From the NCBI RefSeq assembly GCF_947495285.1, contig NZ_CANLXZ010000017.1, positions 1 to 64,000 of the forward strand: 64,000 nucleotides of DNA, in the 5' to 3' direction. The notes below the pieces were generated by a model that ran no database searches, was not told the DNA's origin, and saw only the letters and a program-made list of their open reading frames with translations. The position numbers were made by a program, and so were the translations under genes. This document shows positions 16,358-25,484 of the stretch, in pieces. This DNA is from an uncultured Nonlabens sp. GTDB lineage: Bacteria; Bacteroidota; Bacteroidia; Flavobacteriales; Flavobacteriaceae. Each line of letters begins with the position of its first letter. Positions within the stretch are counted from its first letter, which is position 1.

Positions 16358-18937
16358 ATGATAAAAAAGTTAGCAAACTCGCTACTACTGGTAACATGTT
16401 TACTATTAAGTGCAGCTACATACGCTCAAGAGAAAAGAGGAGACCTAGCAATAGGAGATGCCACTAAATATAAAATAGGTGAAATTACTGTTACCGGTAG
16501 CCAGACCTATAATGATAATACAGTAATCGCTTTTACTGGTTTACGTAAAGGTGAAGAAGTTTTTGTGCCAGGTGAACGTATAAGCCAGGTGGTAAAGAAA
16601 ATGTGGGATCTAAAACTTTTTAGTGACATAAGAATTTTTGCTACAGATATTATAGGAGACCCAGAAGATGATGTGATGGATACTATTAATCTAGAAATTA
16701 ATATTATCGAGGTGCCTAACCTTAATGAGGTAACTATAGAGGGACTGCGCAAAGGACAGACTAAAGATCTTAGAGAAGAATTAAAGTTAACTAAAGGACG
16801 TAAGGCGACTGAAAATCTTATCACTACAACTAGATCTTTTATAGAAGATAAATATAAAAAGAAAGGTTTCTTATATGCAGATGCTAAGGTAAAAACGCGC
16901 ACGCTAGTAGATACAACTGGAAAGAATAGAGTCGATATGAAAATAGATATCGATAAGGGTAAGAAAGTTAAAATAGCAGAGATAAATTTTGAAGGAAACT
17001 CCATGCTTACCGATAAGGAACTGCGTAGAGCAATGTCCAATACTAAAAAGAAGAATTTTGTTAGATTTTTAAAAAGATCTAAATATGTCGAAGAGGATTT
17101 TCAATCCGATTTAATTGCCGTGGTAGATAAATATAAAGAAAGTGGTTATCGTGATGCTCGTGTGATATCTGATACTCTAACTAAGGTAAATGATAAAACC
17201 ATCTCTCTAGATATTGAGGTAGAAGAGGGGACAAAGTACTATTTTGGAGATATTAAATTTATAGGTAATACAGCTTTTTCTGATGAGCAATTAAAGAGAT
17301 TGCTTAAAATAGAAAAAGGAGATGTTTATAATGGAGTTGCTTTTGATGAGCAAATTAGTAATCCACAAGACCCAGATTCTGATGATTTAACTAACTTATA
17401 TCAAAATAGTGGTTACTTATTCTCTAGTGTAAATGCCGTAGAAACTCGTGTTGAAAATGACACTATTGATTTTGAAATTAGAATCGTAGAAGGTAAAGAG
17501 GCTTATTTTAATAATATAAGTGTAAGTGGTAATACAAGAACAAATGATCATGTCATTTACAGAGCGATAAGAACATCTCCTGGTGAGAAATATTCTCGTC
17601 AGAAGATTATTAATTCCATACGTGAATTAGGGCAATTAGGTTTCTTTGATGCTCAAAAAATTAATCCGCAATTAAATAATGTAAATCAAGAAGAAGGAAC
17701 TGTAGATGTAGATTATGAACTAACAGAGGCAGGAGCAAGTCAGATAGAATTACAAGGTGGTTATGGTGGTGGAGGTTTTGTAGGAACGCTAGGTTTACGT
17801 TTTAACAACTTTTCATTACGTAATATATTTAATGGTAAAGCATATGAGCCTGTTCCTATGGGTGATGGACAGACCCTGGCTATAAGAGCCCAGGCAAGTA
17901 CTATTTTTAGAACTTACAGTTTAAACTTTACAGAGCCTTGGTTAGGTGGTAAAAAGCCAGTTTCTTTTAATGTGTCTTTTTCTCACAGCGAGCAATTCCG
18001 TGTTAATCAACAAAATTTTAGGGAAGTAGATAGAAATCAAAGATTTTTAATTACTGGTGGTACAGTAGGTATAGCAAAGAGATTAGAATGGCCTGACCAG
18101 TATTTTCAATTCTCTCAAGCCATTTCTTTCCAGCATTATAACTTAAAAAACTATCAGACTAGTTTATTTAATTTTCCTAATGGTTTTTCAAATAACCTGG
18201 CATACACAGTTGGTTTAAGTCGCAATAATGTTGGTGTTAACCCTATTTTTCCTACTTATGGATCTTCCTTCAGCCTTACTGCAAAAATGACTTTACCTTA
18301 TTCTGTATGGAATGGTGTAGATTATGCAAATCTAGAAGATGACCCAGAGTTTCAAACTAATGGAATAGCAGACAATGGTAAGATAGATCAAGAAAAATTT
18401 AAATTCTTAGAATATTATAAGATAAAATTTGAAGGTACATGGTATACACAACTGTATGAAAAATTAATTTTACAAACTAAAACAGAATTCGGTTTCTTAG
18501 GAGCTTATAATAATGATCGTGGTCTCGTTCCTTTTGAAAGATTCTTTGTAGGTGGTGATGGATTAGGTGCTTTTTCTCTAGATGGTCGCGATATTATTAG
18601 AATGCGAGGCTATGATAATAGTGCGTTAACTACAAGTGATGATGGAGATACGGTATACAATAAGTTCTCTATGGAACTACGTTACCCTATATCATTAGAA
18701 CAAGCAGCATCTATTTATGTATTAACATTTGCTGAGGCTGCAGGATCTTATGATCGTTTTAGAAGCTATAATCCTTTTGATGTGCAGCGATCTGCAGGTG
18801 CAGGATTACGTATATTTATGCCAGCATTCGGTTTATTAGGTGTTGATTTTGGTTATGGTTTTGATAGTGTTCCTAATGCTGCAAGTAATGATCCTAGTGG
18901 TTGGAACGTTCACTTTATAATCGGACAACAGTTTTAA
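16358..18937 (+). CDS. bamA: Outer-membrane protein assembly factor BamA
   Basis: Omp85-family barrel that folds and inserts outer-membrane proteins. With the ATG at 16358 the product has 859 residues and a clean signal peptide (MIKKLANSLLLVTCLLLSAA, cleaved before QEKRG). A TTG nine codons upstream is inside uppS and less likely. Five POTRA-type repeats span about 30-440 (examples: ITVTGSQTYNDNTVIAFTGL; IKFIGNTAFSDEQLKRLLKI; ISVSGNTRTNDHVIYRAIRT). The 16-strand barrel follows, with the MRGYDNS-type loop-6 motif (RMRGYDNSAL) and a C-terminal aromatic (IIGQQF). The ompH pair follows, the usual chaperone partners. Confidence 0.97.
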   Translation: MIKKLANSLLLVTCLLLSAATYAQEKRGDLAIGDATKYKIGEITVTGSQTYNDNTVIAFTGLRKGEEVFVPGERISQVVKKMWDLKLFSDIRIFATDIIGDPEDDVMDTINLEINIIEVPNLNEVTIEGLRKGQTKDLREELKLTKGRKATENLITTTRSFIEDKYKKKGFLYADAKVKTRTLVDTTGKNRVDMKIDIDKGKKVKIAEINFEGNSMLTDKELRRAMSNTKKKNFVRFLKRSKYVEEDFQSDLIAVVDKYKESGYRDARVISDTLTKVNDKTISLDIEVEEGTKYYFGDIKFIGNTAFSDEQLKRLLKIEKGDVYNGVAFDEQISNPQDPDSDDLTNLYQNSGYLFSSVNAVETRVENDTIDFEIRIVEGKEAYFNNISVSGNTRTNDHVIYRAIRTSPGEKYSRQKIINSIRELGQLGFFDAQKINPQLNNVNQEEGTVDVDYELTEAGASQIELQGGYGGGGFVGTLGLRFNNFSLRNIFNGKAYEPVPMGDGQTLAIRAQASTIFRTYSLNFTEPWLGGKKPVSFNVSFSHSEQFRVNQQNFREVDRNQRFLITGGTVGIAKRLEWPDQYFQFSQAISFQHYNLKNYQTSLFNFPNGFSNNLAYTVGLSRNNVGVNPIFPTYGSSFSLTAKMTLPYSVWNGVDYANLEDDPEFQTNGIADNGKIDQEKFKFLEYYKIKFEGTWYTQLYEKLILQTKTEFGFLGAYNNDRGLVPFERFFVGGDGLGAFSLDGRDIIRMRGYDNSALTTSDDGDTVYNKFSMELRYPISLEQAASIYVLTFAEAAGSYDRFRSYNPFDVQRSAGAGLRIFMPAFGLLGVDFGYGFDSVPNAASNDPSGWNVHFIIGQQF

Positions 18938-18971
18938 ATATGGCATAATTATTTCTTTAAACAACAAGCTT

Positions 18972-19865
18972 ATGAGAACTAAGATTTTAATTATTGGATT
19001 AACAGTTTTTTTTAGTTTCACTTTTGCGCAAGCACAAAGAGGAGCAAGAATAGCTTACATAGACATGGAATACATTTTAGAAAGTGTTCCAGAATATCAG
19101 GAAGCATCAAAGCAACTGGAGCAAAAAATGCAAAAGTGGAAAGGTGAGATCGATAAAATGTCTAATGAGATTTCTCAAATGAAAGCATCTCTTCAAAATG
19201 AAAAGGTTTTACTCACCAAAGAACTTATTGAAGAAAAGGAAGAAGATATATCCTTAAAAGAGCAAGATCTAGCTGACTATCAGCAAAAACGTTTTGGTCC
19301 ACAGGGTGATTTTTTATTGCAAAGGCAGCAGCTTATCGAGCCTATACAAGACCAGGTTTTTAACGAGGTGCAAAAGATAGGTAAACAGAAGAAATACGAC
19401 ATGTTAATCGATAGTTCTGAAGCGGCATTGTTATATAGTGCAGATCGCCATGATGTGAGTGACCTAGTATTAAAAGCTATAGGCAGAACTGGAAAAAGAA
19501 AAGAGGCGCGAGAAAAGCAAAATGCTAGAAATAATCCAGTAGAAGATAATGAGCCCTACCTGTCTGTGGTAGAAGCTGAAGAAAAGGAGAAAAAAGAACA
19601 GCTTAAAGAAGATAAAAAAGAAGCGATTCAAAAAGTTATATCTGAGCGTGATGCGGTCCGTAACGAACAAAGAAGAGTACGCGACTCTGCAAAAGCGGCA
19701 AAAGCAGCAGCTTATCAAAAAAGAAGAGATAAGCTTATGGCAGACCGTAAGCGTAAGAAAGATAGTGTTCTTGAGCTAAGAGCAGCCGCTAGAGCAAAAA
19801 AACAAGCTCAAATAGACGCTAGAAACGCAAAGAAAAATAAGAAAACCCCACCTGGTGGAGAATAA
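18972..19865 (+). CDS. OmpH/Skp-family periplasmic chaperone, long form
   Basis: A 297-residue secreted protein. A signal peptide ends at AQAQ (about 22), followed by the Skp/OmpH start RIAYIDMEYILESVPEY, a long coiled coil (about 45-125) and the second core segment DQVFNEVQKIGKQKKYDMLID. Unlike the short paralogue that follows, it has a C-terminal tail of about 120 residues that is highly charged (KEKKEQLKEDKKEAIQK; arginine/alanine/lysine-rich to the end). It probably carries unfolded outer-membrane proteins to BamA; the tail's job is unknown. The gene is 34 bp after bamA. Confidence 0.92.
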   Translation: MRTKILIIGLTVFFSFTFAQAQRGARIAYIDMEYILESVPEYQEASKQLEQKMQKWKGEIDKMSNEISQMKASLQNEKVLLTKELIEEKEEDISLKEQDLADYQQKRFGPQGDFLLQRQQLIEPIQDQVFNEVQKIGKQKKYDMLIDSSEAALLYSADRHDVSDLVLKAIGRTGKRKEAREKQNARNNPVEDNEPYLSVVEAEEKEKKEQLKEDKKEAIQKVISERDAVRNEQRRVRDSAKAAKAAAYQKRRDKLMADRKRKKDSVLELRAAARAKKQAQIDARNAKKNKKTPPGGE

Positions 19866-19938
19866 TATAGGAACTCCTTATATTTGCAATCGCCTACTAG
19901 GCTACTGAATTTAAAAATTGATAACAATTAATAAAAAA

Positions 19939-20463
19939 ATGAAACAAGTAAAAACACTAATAGCAGTAATCGCATTCATCTTTGCAGGTATTCATATAGG
20001 TCAGGCACAAGACGCTCAACCTACTAAGGTATGTCACGTAGCCTCTCAATCATTAGTAGAGTCTTTACCTAGTGCCATTGCAGCAGATAAGCAATTAAGA
20101 AACCTTGCAAAAACTTATGAAACTAAGTTAACTGCTATGGATAAAGAACTGAAGACTAAATATCAAAATGCACAAGAGGCGGCACCTCAAAGAACTCAAG
20201 AAGAAAATGAAAGAATTCTTGCAGAGCTTGCCGAAGGTCAGAAAAAATTAGAAGAATATTACCAGAACTCTCAAACTGCTATGGGTCAAAAAAGAACTGA
20301 CTTATTAAAGCCACTATATAAGCAAGTAAGAGAAGCTATCTTTACAGTTGCTAGAAGAAAGGGTTTTGATTATGTATTAGACTCTACAACAGGAACTGGT
20401 ATCATCATGGCAGACGGTTATGACCTTACTAATGACGTAAAAGCAGAACTAGGCGTGAAGTAA
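19939..20463 (+). CDS. OmpH/Skp-family periplasmic chaperone, short form
   Basis: A 174-residue secreted protein of usual Skp length. The ATG at 19939 gives a normal signal peptide (KQVKTLIAVIAFIFAGIHIG, then QAQDAQ); the frame is open from a TTG seven codons earlier. The mature part has the OmpH core, a central coiled coil (about 60-110) and the closing DYVLDSTTGTGIIMADGYDL segment. It follows a paralogue and bamA in the same orientation and ends at a strong terminator, closing this envelope transcript. Confidence 0.93.
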   Translation: MKQVKTLIAVIAFIFAGIHIGQAQDAQPTKVCHVASQSLVESLPSAIAADKQLRNLAKTYETKLTAMDKELKTKYQNAQEAAPQRTQEENERILAELAEGQKKLEEYYQNSQTAMGQKRTDLLKPLYKQVREAIFTVARRKGFDYVLDSTTGTGIIMADGYDLTNDVKAELGVK

Positions 20464-20487
20464 TTCTGTTTCTTTTTAAAATATATT

Positions 20488-20521
20488 AAAAGTCGCTTTG
20501 TTAACAAAGCGACTTTTTTTA
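20488..20521 (+). terminator. Terminator of the bamA-ompH operon
   Basis: Perfect 12-bp arms (AAAGTCGCTTTG and its complement, 20489-20500 and 20505-20516) around TTAA, followed by a T run, 25 bp after the ompH stop. Confidence 0.92.
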
Positions 20522-20886
20522 TTAGCTTTTATAAAACGAAGTTTTTTTGTTAAGAACAAATAAAAAAACCACGGCCTTTGATGAGATTTGATTTTTACTT
20601 ATTCTATAAAATAAAAGGTTCATCCACTCGTCTTATAGATTCACAGTATGCACTCACCTTTATTCATTCTATACATGGTGTGTTTCTTCTATATCGTTTA
20701 TCATTTCTGTAACGGGCATAGAGCAACTTTGATCAGTTCTTTTTAACGATTAATCCCAATCTTTTTAATCTATTAAAAAATACGTTTCCTTGTTTTATGG
20801 TCTACTTTGATAAAAGTGTACGTCATAAAATTAAAATCCTTTATGGTGTTCATATTTAAGCGTTAACCCTACTTTTTGTTGTTAGG
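20522..20886. other. Gene-free stretch (365 bp), nothing recognised
   Basis: AT-rich DNA between the ompH terminator and the end of the methyltransferase gene. A 43-codon ORF on the plus strand (20581-20712) has no supporting features. I see no RNA gene, repeat or remnant of a known gene here. Confidence 0.5.
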
Positions 20887-21372
20887 TTACTCTTTTGGAA
20901 CTCCATTTATGTAGACATGATTTCCTTTAACGCTTCTATCATATATAATAATACTACCTGCAACGGCCACGTTTAGGCTTTTGGGAGTGTTAAACTTTAC
21001 TATATGATGTGATTTTGCAATGGCCTCGTTAGTTAATCCGTGGTCTTCGGCTCCTAATAAATACACGCAATTACGTGGATGTTTAAAGTCTTCTAACGCC
21101 ACAGCGCTATCTGTTAACTCTATTCCCACTACCATAGCGCCTTTAGGTAAATGGTTGTAAAAATCGTCAAATGTTTTATAATGAAAATATGGAATAGCAC
21201 CTACAGCGTTGTGAGTGTCGCAGGCTTGTTTTGCATAACGTTTACCTATTGTGTAAATGAAATTTGCTCCTAGATTTTGTGCCGTACGCCATAATACACC
21301 TAAATTTTCTGGTGTCTTGCCATGCATGATTCCTATTCCGTAATATCCCTGCTCTAGATTATCTATTTTCAT
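20887..21372 (-). CDS. TrmH/SpoU-family RNA methyltransferase
   Basis: SAM-dependent 2'-O-ribose methyltransferase of 161 residues with the trefoil-knot (SPOUT) fold. The motifs are present: N-terminal NLGVLWRTAQNLGANFIYTI with the catalytic Arg, motif 2 LLGAEDHGLTNEAI, and motif 3 SLNVAVAGSIIIYDR. It is short, like TrmL, and lacks an extra RNA-binding domain. tRNA is the likely substrate, but the position modified cannot be read from the sequence. It is divergent from a histidine-kinase gene with a palindrome copy between them. Confidence 0.9.
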   Translation of the reverse strand: MKIDNLEQGYYGIGIMHGKTPENLGVLWRTAQNLGANFIYTIGKRYAKQACDTHNAVGAIPYFHYKTFDDFYNHLPKGAMVVGIELTDSAVALEDFKHPRNCVYLLGAEDHGLTNEAIAKSHHIVKFNTPKSLNVAVAGSIIIYDRSVKGNHVYINGVPKE

Positions 21373-21456
21373 ACTGCAAATCTATTAATTTATGCGATTA
21401 TATGCTGTTTGCACTGGTAGGAAGTTTTATGGCTCTTTAAAAATGGATTTTGTATT

Positions 21457-21472
21457 CGCTTTCGCGAAAGCG
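21457..21472. repeat. Iterated 16-bp palindrome, copy 5
   Basis: Exact core in the divergent intergenic region between the methyltransferase and the kinase gene. Confidence 0.95.
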
Positions 21473-21542
21473 GAATTATTCATCTACATATTACATTTAA
21501 TAGCGTTTTACAACTGGCTCGATTATTGTTATTTTTACTGCA

Positions 21543-22997
21543 ATGAGATTGTATAAAAATAGCCTTAGAAATCGCATCTTCTTCTCCATGATGGTGCTTA
21601 CCATTATTGCAAGTGTTTTGATTGCCGGTATGTCTATATATCAATTTAAAGAGCAAGCAAAGGACTATCATGAGAAGCGATTATTACGTAAGGAACAGGC
21701 GATTAAGGAGCATATTGCCTTTGTCCTAGATGAAACAGATTTTCAGGTCGTAACAAATAACTTACCTTATATTTTTAAAGAAGATATCTATGGTTTAAGT
21801 GCTGTGCATGGTATGCCTATTTATATGTATGATTTAAATGGAACTTTACTTAAAAGCTCTAAAGCACAATTTACTAGTGATGGTTTACACAAACAAATAT
21901 CGTTAGATATTATTAAGAAACTTAACAATGCAGACGATGGTCGTTACGTGCAAAAATTTGAAGTAGACGGACAGAGTTATCGCTCTAGTTATACCTATCT
22001 TACCGATAATAGATTTAAGAACATCGCTATTCTTAACTTACCTTATATAGAGAATGACGACTTTATGAATCATGAACTAGAGGAGTTTCTTAAAAGACTG
22101 GCCCTAGTTTATGCCTTTATATTTTGCTTTTCTATAATACTAGGTTATTTCCTTTCTAAATACATCACTAGATCGATAAGAAATATATCTGATAACTTAA
22201 AAGAGCTAGACATTTCAAAACGCAACCGTAAAATAGACATAGATTATAAAGGAACTGAAGAAATTAATACTCTAGTAGAGTCTTATAATAAAATGGTGGA
22301 CGAGTTAGAAGAAAGTGCTGTAAAACTAGCCACTAGCGAGCGAGAGCAAGCGTGGCGAGAAATGGCAAAGCAAGTGGCACACGAGATTAAAAATCCGTTG
22401 ACACCTATGCGTCTTACTGTACAAAGTTTTCAGAGAAGATTTGATCCAGAAAATCCTGATGCTAAGGAAAAACTAAATGAATATTCTAATTCAATAATCG
22501 AGCAAATAGATGTGATGAGCAATATCGCTAGTGCATTTTCTACCTATGCCACCATGCCGGCTCAAAAAAATGAAGAGACTGATGTATGTATGGTTACACA
22601 GCTCGCTCTGGATATATTTAATGAATCTAACATACGTTATACAGAAGATGTAGATTCCTTAATGGCTGTTTTTGATAGGACACAATTGATACGTGTGGTC
22701 ACTAATCTTGTAAAAAATGCCATACAGGCTACACATAGTGATAGAGAAAATATAATCGAGGTATCAGTGACTCATGATTCAGATCATATCTTTTTAACCG
22801 TGAAAGACGCTGGTACTGGTGTACACCCTGATAACGAGAAGAAAATATTTGAGCCCAAATTCACTACAAAAAATAGCGGAATGGGTTTAGGTCTAGCTAT
22901 GGTAAAACAAATCGTAGAGAACTTTAATGGAAAGATAGAGATGCATACGGTCTATGGTAAAGAGACAAGGTTTATAGTAACTCTACCTAGATGTTAA
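21543..22997 (+). CDS. Membrane sensor histidine kinase (HAMP, HisKA, HATPase)
   Basis: A 484-residue sensor kinase with an extracytoplasmic sensor domain (about 35-180) between two membrane helices (about 11-32 and 186-207). These are followed by a HAMP linker (about 208-260), a dimerisation helix with the phospho-acceptor H280 in QVAHEIKNPLTPMR, and an ATPase domain with N box LVKNAIQATHS, G1 KDAGTGVH and G2 GMGLGLAMV. The HEIKNPLTP box resembles the NtrY branch. No response regulator is adjacent, so it is an orphan kinase. It converges with a second orphan kinase gene only 16 bp away. Confidence 0.92.
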   Translation: MRLYKNSLRNRIFFSMMVLTIIASVLIAGMSIYQFKEQAKDYHEKRLLRKEQAIKEHIAFVLDETDFQVVTNNLPYIFKEDIYGLSAVHGMPIYMYDLNGTLLKSSKAQFTSDGLHKQISLDIIKKLNNADDGRYVQKFEVDGQSYRSSYTYLTDNRFKNIAILNLPYIENDDFMNHELEEFLKRLALVYAFIFCFSIILGYFLSKYITRSIRNISDNLKELDISKRNRKIDIDYKGTEEINTLVESYNKMVDELEESAVKLATSEREQAWREMAKQVAHEIKNPLTPMRLTVQSFQRRFDPENPDAKEKLNEYSNSIIEQIDVMSNIASAFSTYATMPAQKNEETDVCMVTQLALDIFNESNIRYTEDVDSLMAVFDRTQLIRVVTNLVKNAIQATHSDRENIIEVSVTHDSDHIFLTVKDAGTGVHPDNEKKIFEPKFTTKNSGMGLGLAMVKQIVENFNGKIEMHTVYGKETRFIVTLPRC

Positions 22998-23013
22998 TAT
23001 GTTTTAATCTTTA

Positions 23014-24162
23014 TTAAACCTTGTTTAAGATTATCTCAAAGGTGGTCCCCATGTCTTTCTTACTATCGATTACTCTTATTTTACCGTTGTGATAGTCTTT
23101 AATTATACGCTTAGCGAGAGATAATCCCAGGCCCCAACCTCTTTTTTTGGTTGTAAATCCAGGTGTGAATATTTGATTCCATTGCTGTTTTGGAATCCCC
23201 TTACCAGTATCTTTTATTTTAATAAACACATTATACACGTCTGCCTTGAGATAAATGGTTATGTTTCCTTTTCCCTTCATGGCATCGATACCATTTTTAA
23301 TCAAGTTTTCTATAACCCATTGAAAAAGAGGTTCGTTTAACTTTACCTGTATAGGCTGGTCAGGAAGATCTACCTTAAATAGAATTAACTTAGAAGATCT
23401 GTTTGCTATATATTCCACAGCTTGTTTAGTTTGATGTACGATATCGACTTGAGCAAGTGTGGGAATAGAGCCTATTTTAGAAAAACGATCGGTAATCATT
23501 TTAAGACGATTTATATCTTTTTCCATCTCGTCAATGTAAGATGGGTCTACGTCCGTATCTCTTAATATAGTAGTCCAGCCTACTAGAGAAGAAAGCGGTG
23601 TGCCTATCTGGTGTGCACTTTCTTTGGCCATACCAGCCCATAATTTATTTTGCTCGCTTGCTTTACTAGATCGATAGAAAAACCATATGACTGAGAAAAA
23701 TAGAAGCATTATAATTACTAGCGCCATAGGGTAGTACTTGATCTTTGTAATTACGTCACTATTTCCATAATATATGGTGCTGAATGGTTCTCCTTCAAAT
23801 TCAGTGACTATAGGATCATTTTCTTGTTTAAAAACCTCGATTAATCTTTTAAGTTCTTCTGTATCTCGCTCTACTTTTTCTGATAAGTTACGGGCGCTCA
23901 TCTCACCTTTATAGTTAACTACTATCATAGGGACTGATGTGGTGTTTGCCATTACTGTAATGCCTAAATCTCCCAAATCTGCTTGAAGAGATTGATTTTG
24001 AAGATCTGTTGCAGCGATACCAAATTCTTTTATATTCTTGCGCTCATTCTCTTTTAATTGCTGGAAAAAATCAAACGTGTTCCATAGAATTAGTGAAGTA
24101 ATTATGACTGCTGCTACAATCATGGACCATCGGTAAATGTCTTTGTTAGAAGTGAAATTCAT
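23014..24162 (-). CDS. Membrane sensor histidine kinase (short periplasmic loop)
   Basis: A 382-residue kinase with two membrane helices (about 11-33 and 144-163), a sensor loop of about 110 residues and no HAMP. The phospho-acceptor is H184 in an unusual box, KESAHQIGTPLSSL, in which HQIGTPLS replaces HEIxNPLT; this form is common in flavobacterial kinases. The ATPase domain has NGIDAMKG, DTGKGIP and GWGLGLSLAKR. No response-regulator gene is adjacent. Convergent with the preceding kinase gene. Confidence 0.92.
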   Translation of the reverse strand: MNFTSNKDIYRWSMIVAAVIITSLILWNTFDFFQQLKENERKNIKEFGIAATDLQNQSLQADLGDLGITVMANTTSVPMIVVNYKGEMSARNLSEKVERDTEELKRLIEVFKQENDPIVTEFEGEPFSTIYYGNSDVITKIKYYPMALVIIMLLFFSVIWFFYRSSKASEQNKLWAGMAKESAHQIGTPLSSLVGWTTILRDTDVDPSYIDEMEKDINRLKMITDRFSKIGSIPTLAQVDIVHQTKQAVEYIANRSSKLILFKVDLPDQPIQVKLNEPLFQWVIENLIKNGIDAMKGKGNITIYLKADVYNVFIKIKDTGKGIPKQQWNQIFTPGFTTKKRGWGLGLSLAKRIIKDYHNGKIRVIDSKKDMGTTFEIILNKV

Positions 24163-24216
24163 GTAAGAATTAAATGTTTTATAGAATTAAAAACGTGTCT
24201 TTTTCTGTTTTATTGA

Positions 24217-24567
24217 TCAATCGCGTTTAACAATTAAATAGTGATCATCGTCCATAGGTAGATAGCCCTGATCGTATACAAAGTAATAAACCGTTCCCTT
24301 CTTTGTAGTGTAAATACTAGTAAAAAAATTAAAATCAAATCCTGCCGCTAGCATTTTATTTCTAGTTACTTTAATTTTATCTTTAGGGTTAAGTTCTTTT
24401 AATACTCTGTGATTCTTGCGTAATCTATTATTAATATTACGCATTAAGGCGTTACTATCTCGGTTAAGCTTATTGTTAGCTACATTACGACAGTAGTCAC
24501 TGCAGTAGATTTTATCTGCTCTACCGCGCACTTCTTCTTTACATTCAGGACATTTTTTTCTAGCCAT
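24217..24567 (-). CDS. Conserved zinc-ribbon protein (hypothetical)
   Basis: A 116-residue basic cytoplasmic protein. Its N-terminus is a CxxC...CxxxC zinc ribbon (CPEC and CSDYC, residues about 6-27), similar to DUF2116-like ribbons that mark nucleic-acid or ribosome-associated proteins. The rest is a lysine/arginine-rich helix (residues 35-75) and a hydrophobic, tyrosine-rich C-terminal part (TKKGTVYYFVYDQGYLP). Conserved hypothetical in flavobacteria as far as I can tell; function unknown. It sits 54 bp upstream of the kinase gene on the same strand and may share its transcript. Confidence 0.75.
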   Translation of the reverse strand: MARKKCPECKEEVRGRADKIYCSDYCRNVANNKLNRDSNALMRNINNRLRKNHRVLKELNPKDKIKVTRNKMLAAGFDFNFFTSIYTTKKGTVYYFVYDQGYLPMDDDHYLIVKRD

Positions 24568-24790
24568 AATTACCTTACTATCTATTCTTTAAATATACTA
24601 AACATTTGTAAACGGTTAGGAGTACTATTATAAGAGACGCAGCTATTTATTAAAAGTGTCCTGATAGAAAGGAAATAAAATAAGTAGCGATTGTTTTTAA
24701 AAAAAAAATTACTCATCAACTATTCATAAAAGCATTCTTGTAATAAACTAAAATGATAGGATTGCTGTTTTATAAAGAGCTAGAAGTCTT

Positions 24791-24798
24791 TACCTTTG
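24791..24798 (+). promoter_or_regulatory. -7 promoter element of the bacilliredoxin gene
   Basis: TACCTTTG fits TAnnTTTG and ends 14 bases before the ATG at 24813. It rules out the longer start at 24753. No well-spaced TTG was found upstream. Confidence 0.5.
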
Positions 24799-24812
24799 TA
24801 AAAAATAAAATT

Positions 24813-25223
24813 ATGTACCCAGCAGAATTAGTTCAGCCTATGCGTGACGATTTAGGTAACGCAGGATTTGAACATTTATATACACAAAACGACGTAAAAG
24901 AAGCACTAAGCAAAGAAGGTACAACACTTGTTGTTGTAAACTCGGTATGTGGTTGTGCAGCTGCAAATGCACGTCCAGGAGCAAAAATGTCTCTAGATAA
25001 CTCAAAAAAACCAGATCACATCGTGACCGTGTTTGCAGGAGTAGATCGTGATGCAGTAGATGCAGCGAGAGCAGCTATGATTCCTTTTCCACCTAGTTCT
25101 CCATCTATGGCATTGTTTAAAAATGGCGAGTTAGTACACATGTTAGAGCGTCACCATATAGAAGGAAGACCTGCTGAAATGATCGCCGAAAATCTTAAAG
25201 AAGCGTATAACGAGAACTGTTAG
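24813..25223 (+). CDS. Bacilliredoxin of the BrxA/BrxB (YphP/YqiW) family
   Basis: A 136-residue thioredoxin-fold protein with the family's C-G-C active site (C46 and C48 in NSVCGCAAANARPGA) and the conserved PFPPSSPSMALF segment and C-terminal Cys. In Firmicutes these proteins remove bacillithiol from mixed disulfides. In Bacteroidota, several of which also make bacillithiol, the same role is likely but inferred. The frame is open from 24753, but a TAnnTTTG promoter element at 24791-24798 lies inside that extension, so the ATG at 24813 (MYPAELVQPMRDD) is the start. A terminator follows. Confidence 0.93.
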   Translation: MYPAELVQPMRDDLGNAGFEHLYTQNDVKEALSKEGTTLVVVNSVCGCAAANARPGAKMSLDNSKKPDHIVTVFAGVDRDAVDAARAAMIPFPPSSPSMALFKNGELVHMLERHHIEGRPAEMIAENLKEAYNENC

Positions 25224-25246
25224 TCAGTCCTAGTTTAAAATTTTTA

Positions 25247-25280
25247 AAAGTGCTTTTGTGAAAACAAAAGCACTTTTTAT
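25247..25280 (+). terminator. Terminator of the bacilliredoxin gene
   Basis: Arms AAAGTGCTTTTG (25248-25259) and CAAAAGCACTTT (25265-25276) with a 5-base loop and a trailing T run. Confidence 0.9.
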
Positions 25281-25453
25281 TTAAGATCTACCGCAAGATG
25301 CTTAGCTATTAGAATAATAGGCAAGTTTATATTTAAAACTGTAGGAAGAATACGTCACACTTGTTCTTGTGTGATAATTTTTAAAATTTGATTTCTCTAA
25401 CTACTACCTCAAAAATACTATGCACGCATATCGATTTAAGCAGTTCTCGTTTT

Positions 25454-25480
25454 TTGATGTGTATTAACAAATTATCTTTG
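25454..25480 (+). promoter_or_regulatory. Bacteroidota promoter of the acyltransferase gene
   Basis: TTG at 25454-25456, a 16-bp spacer, then TATCTTTG at 25473-25480. The start codon is at 25485, so transcription should begin at or within a few bases of the ATG. Confidence 0.5.
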
Positions 25481-25484
25481 CAGT

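Noticed and set aside
20581-20712. 43-codon plus-strand ORF after the ompH terminator
   Set aside because: No promoter element, no signal peptide, no recognisable pattern; consistent with chance in AT-rich DNA.
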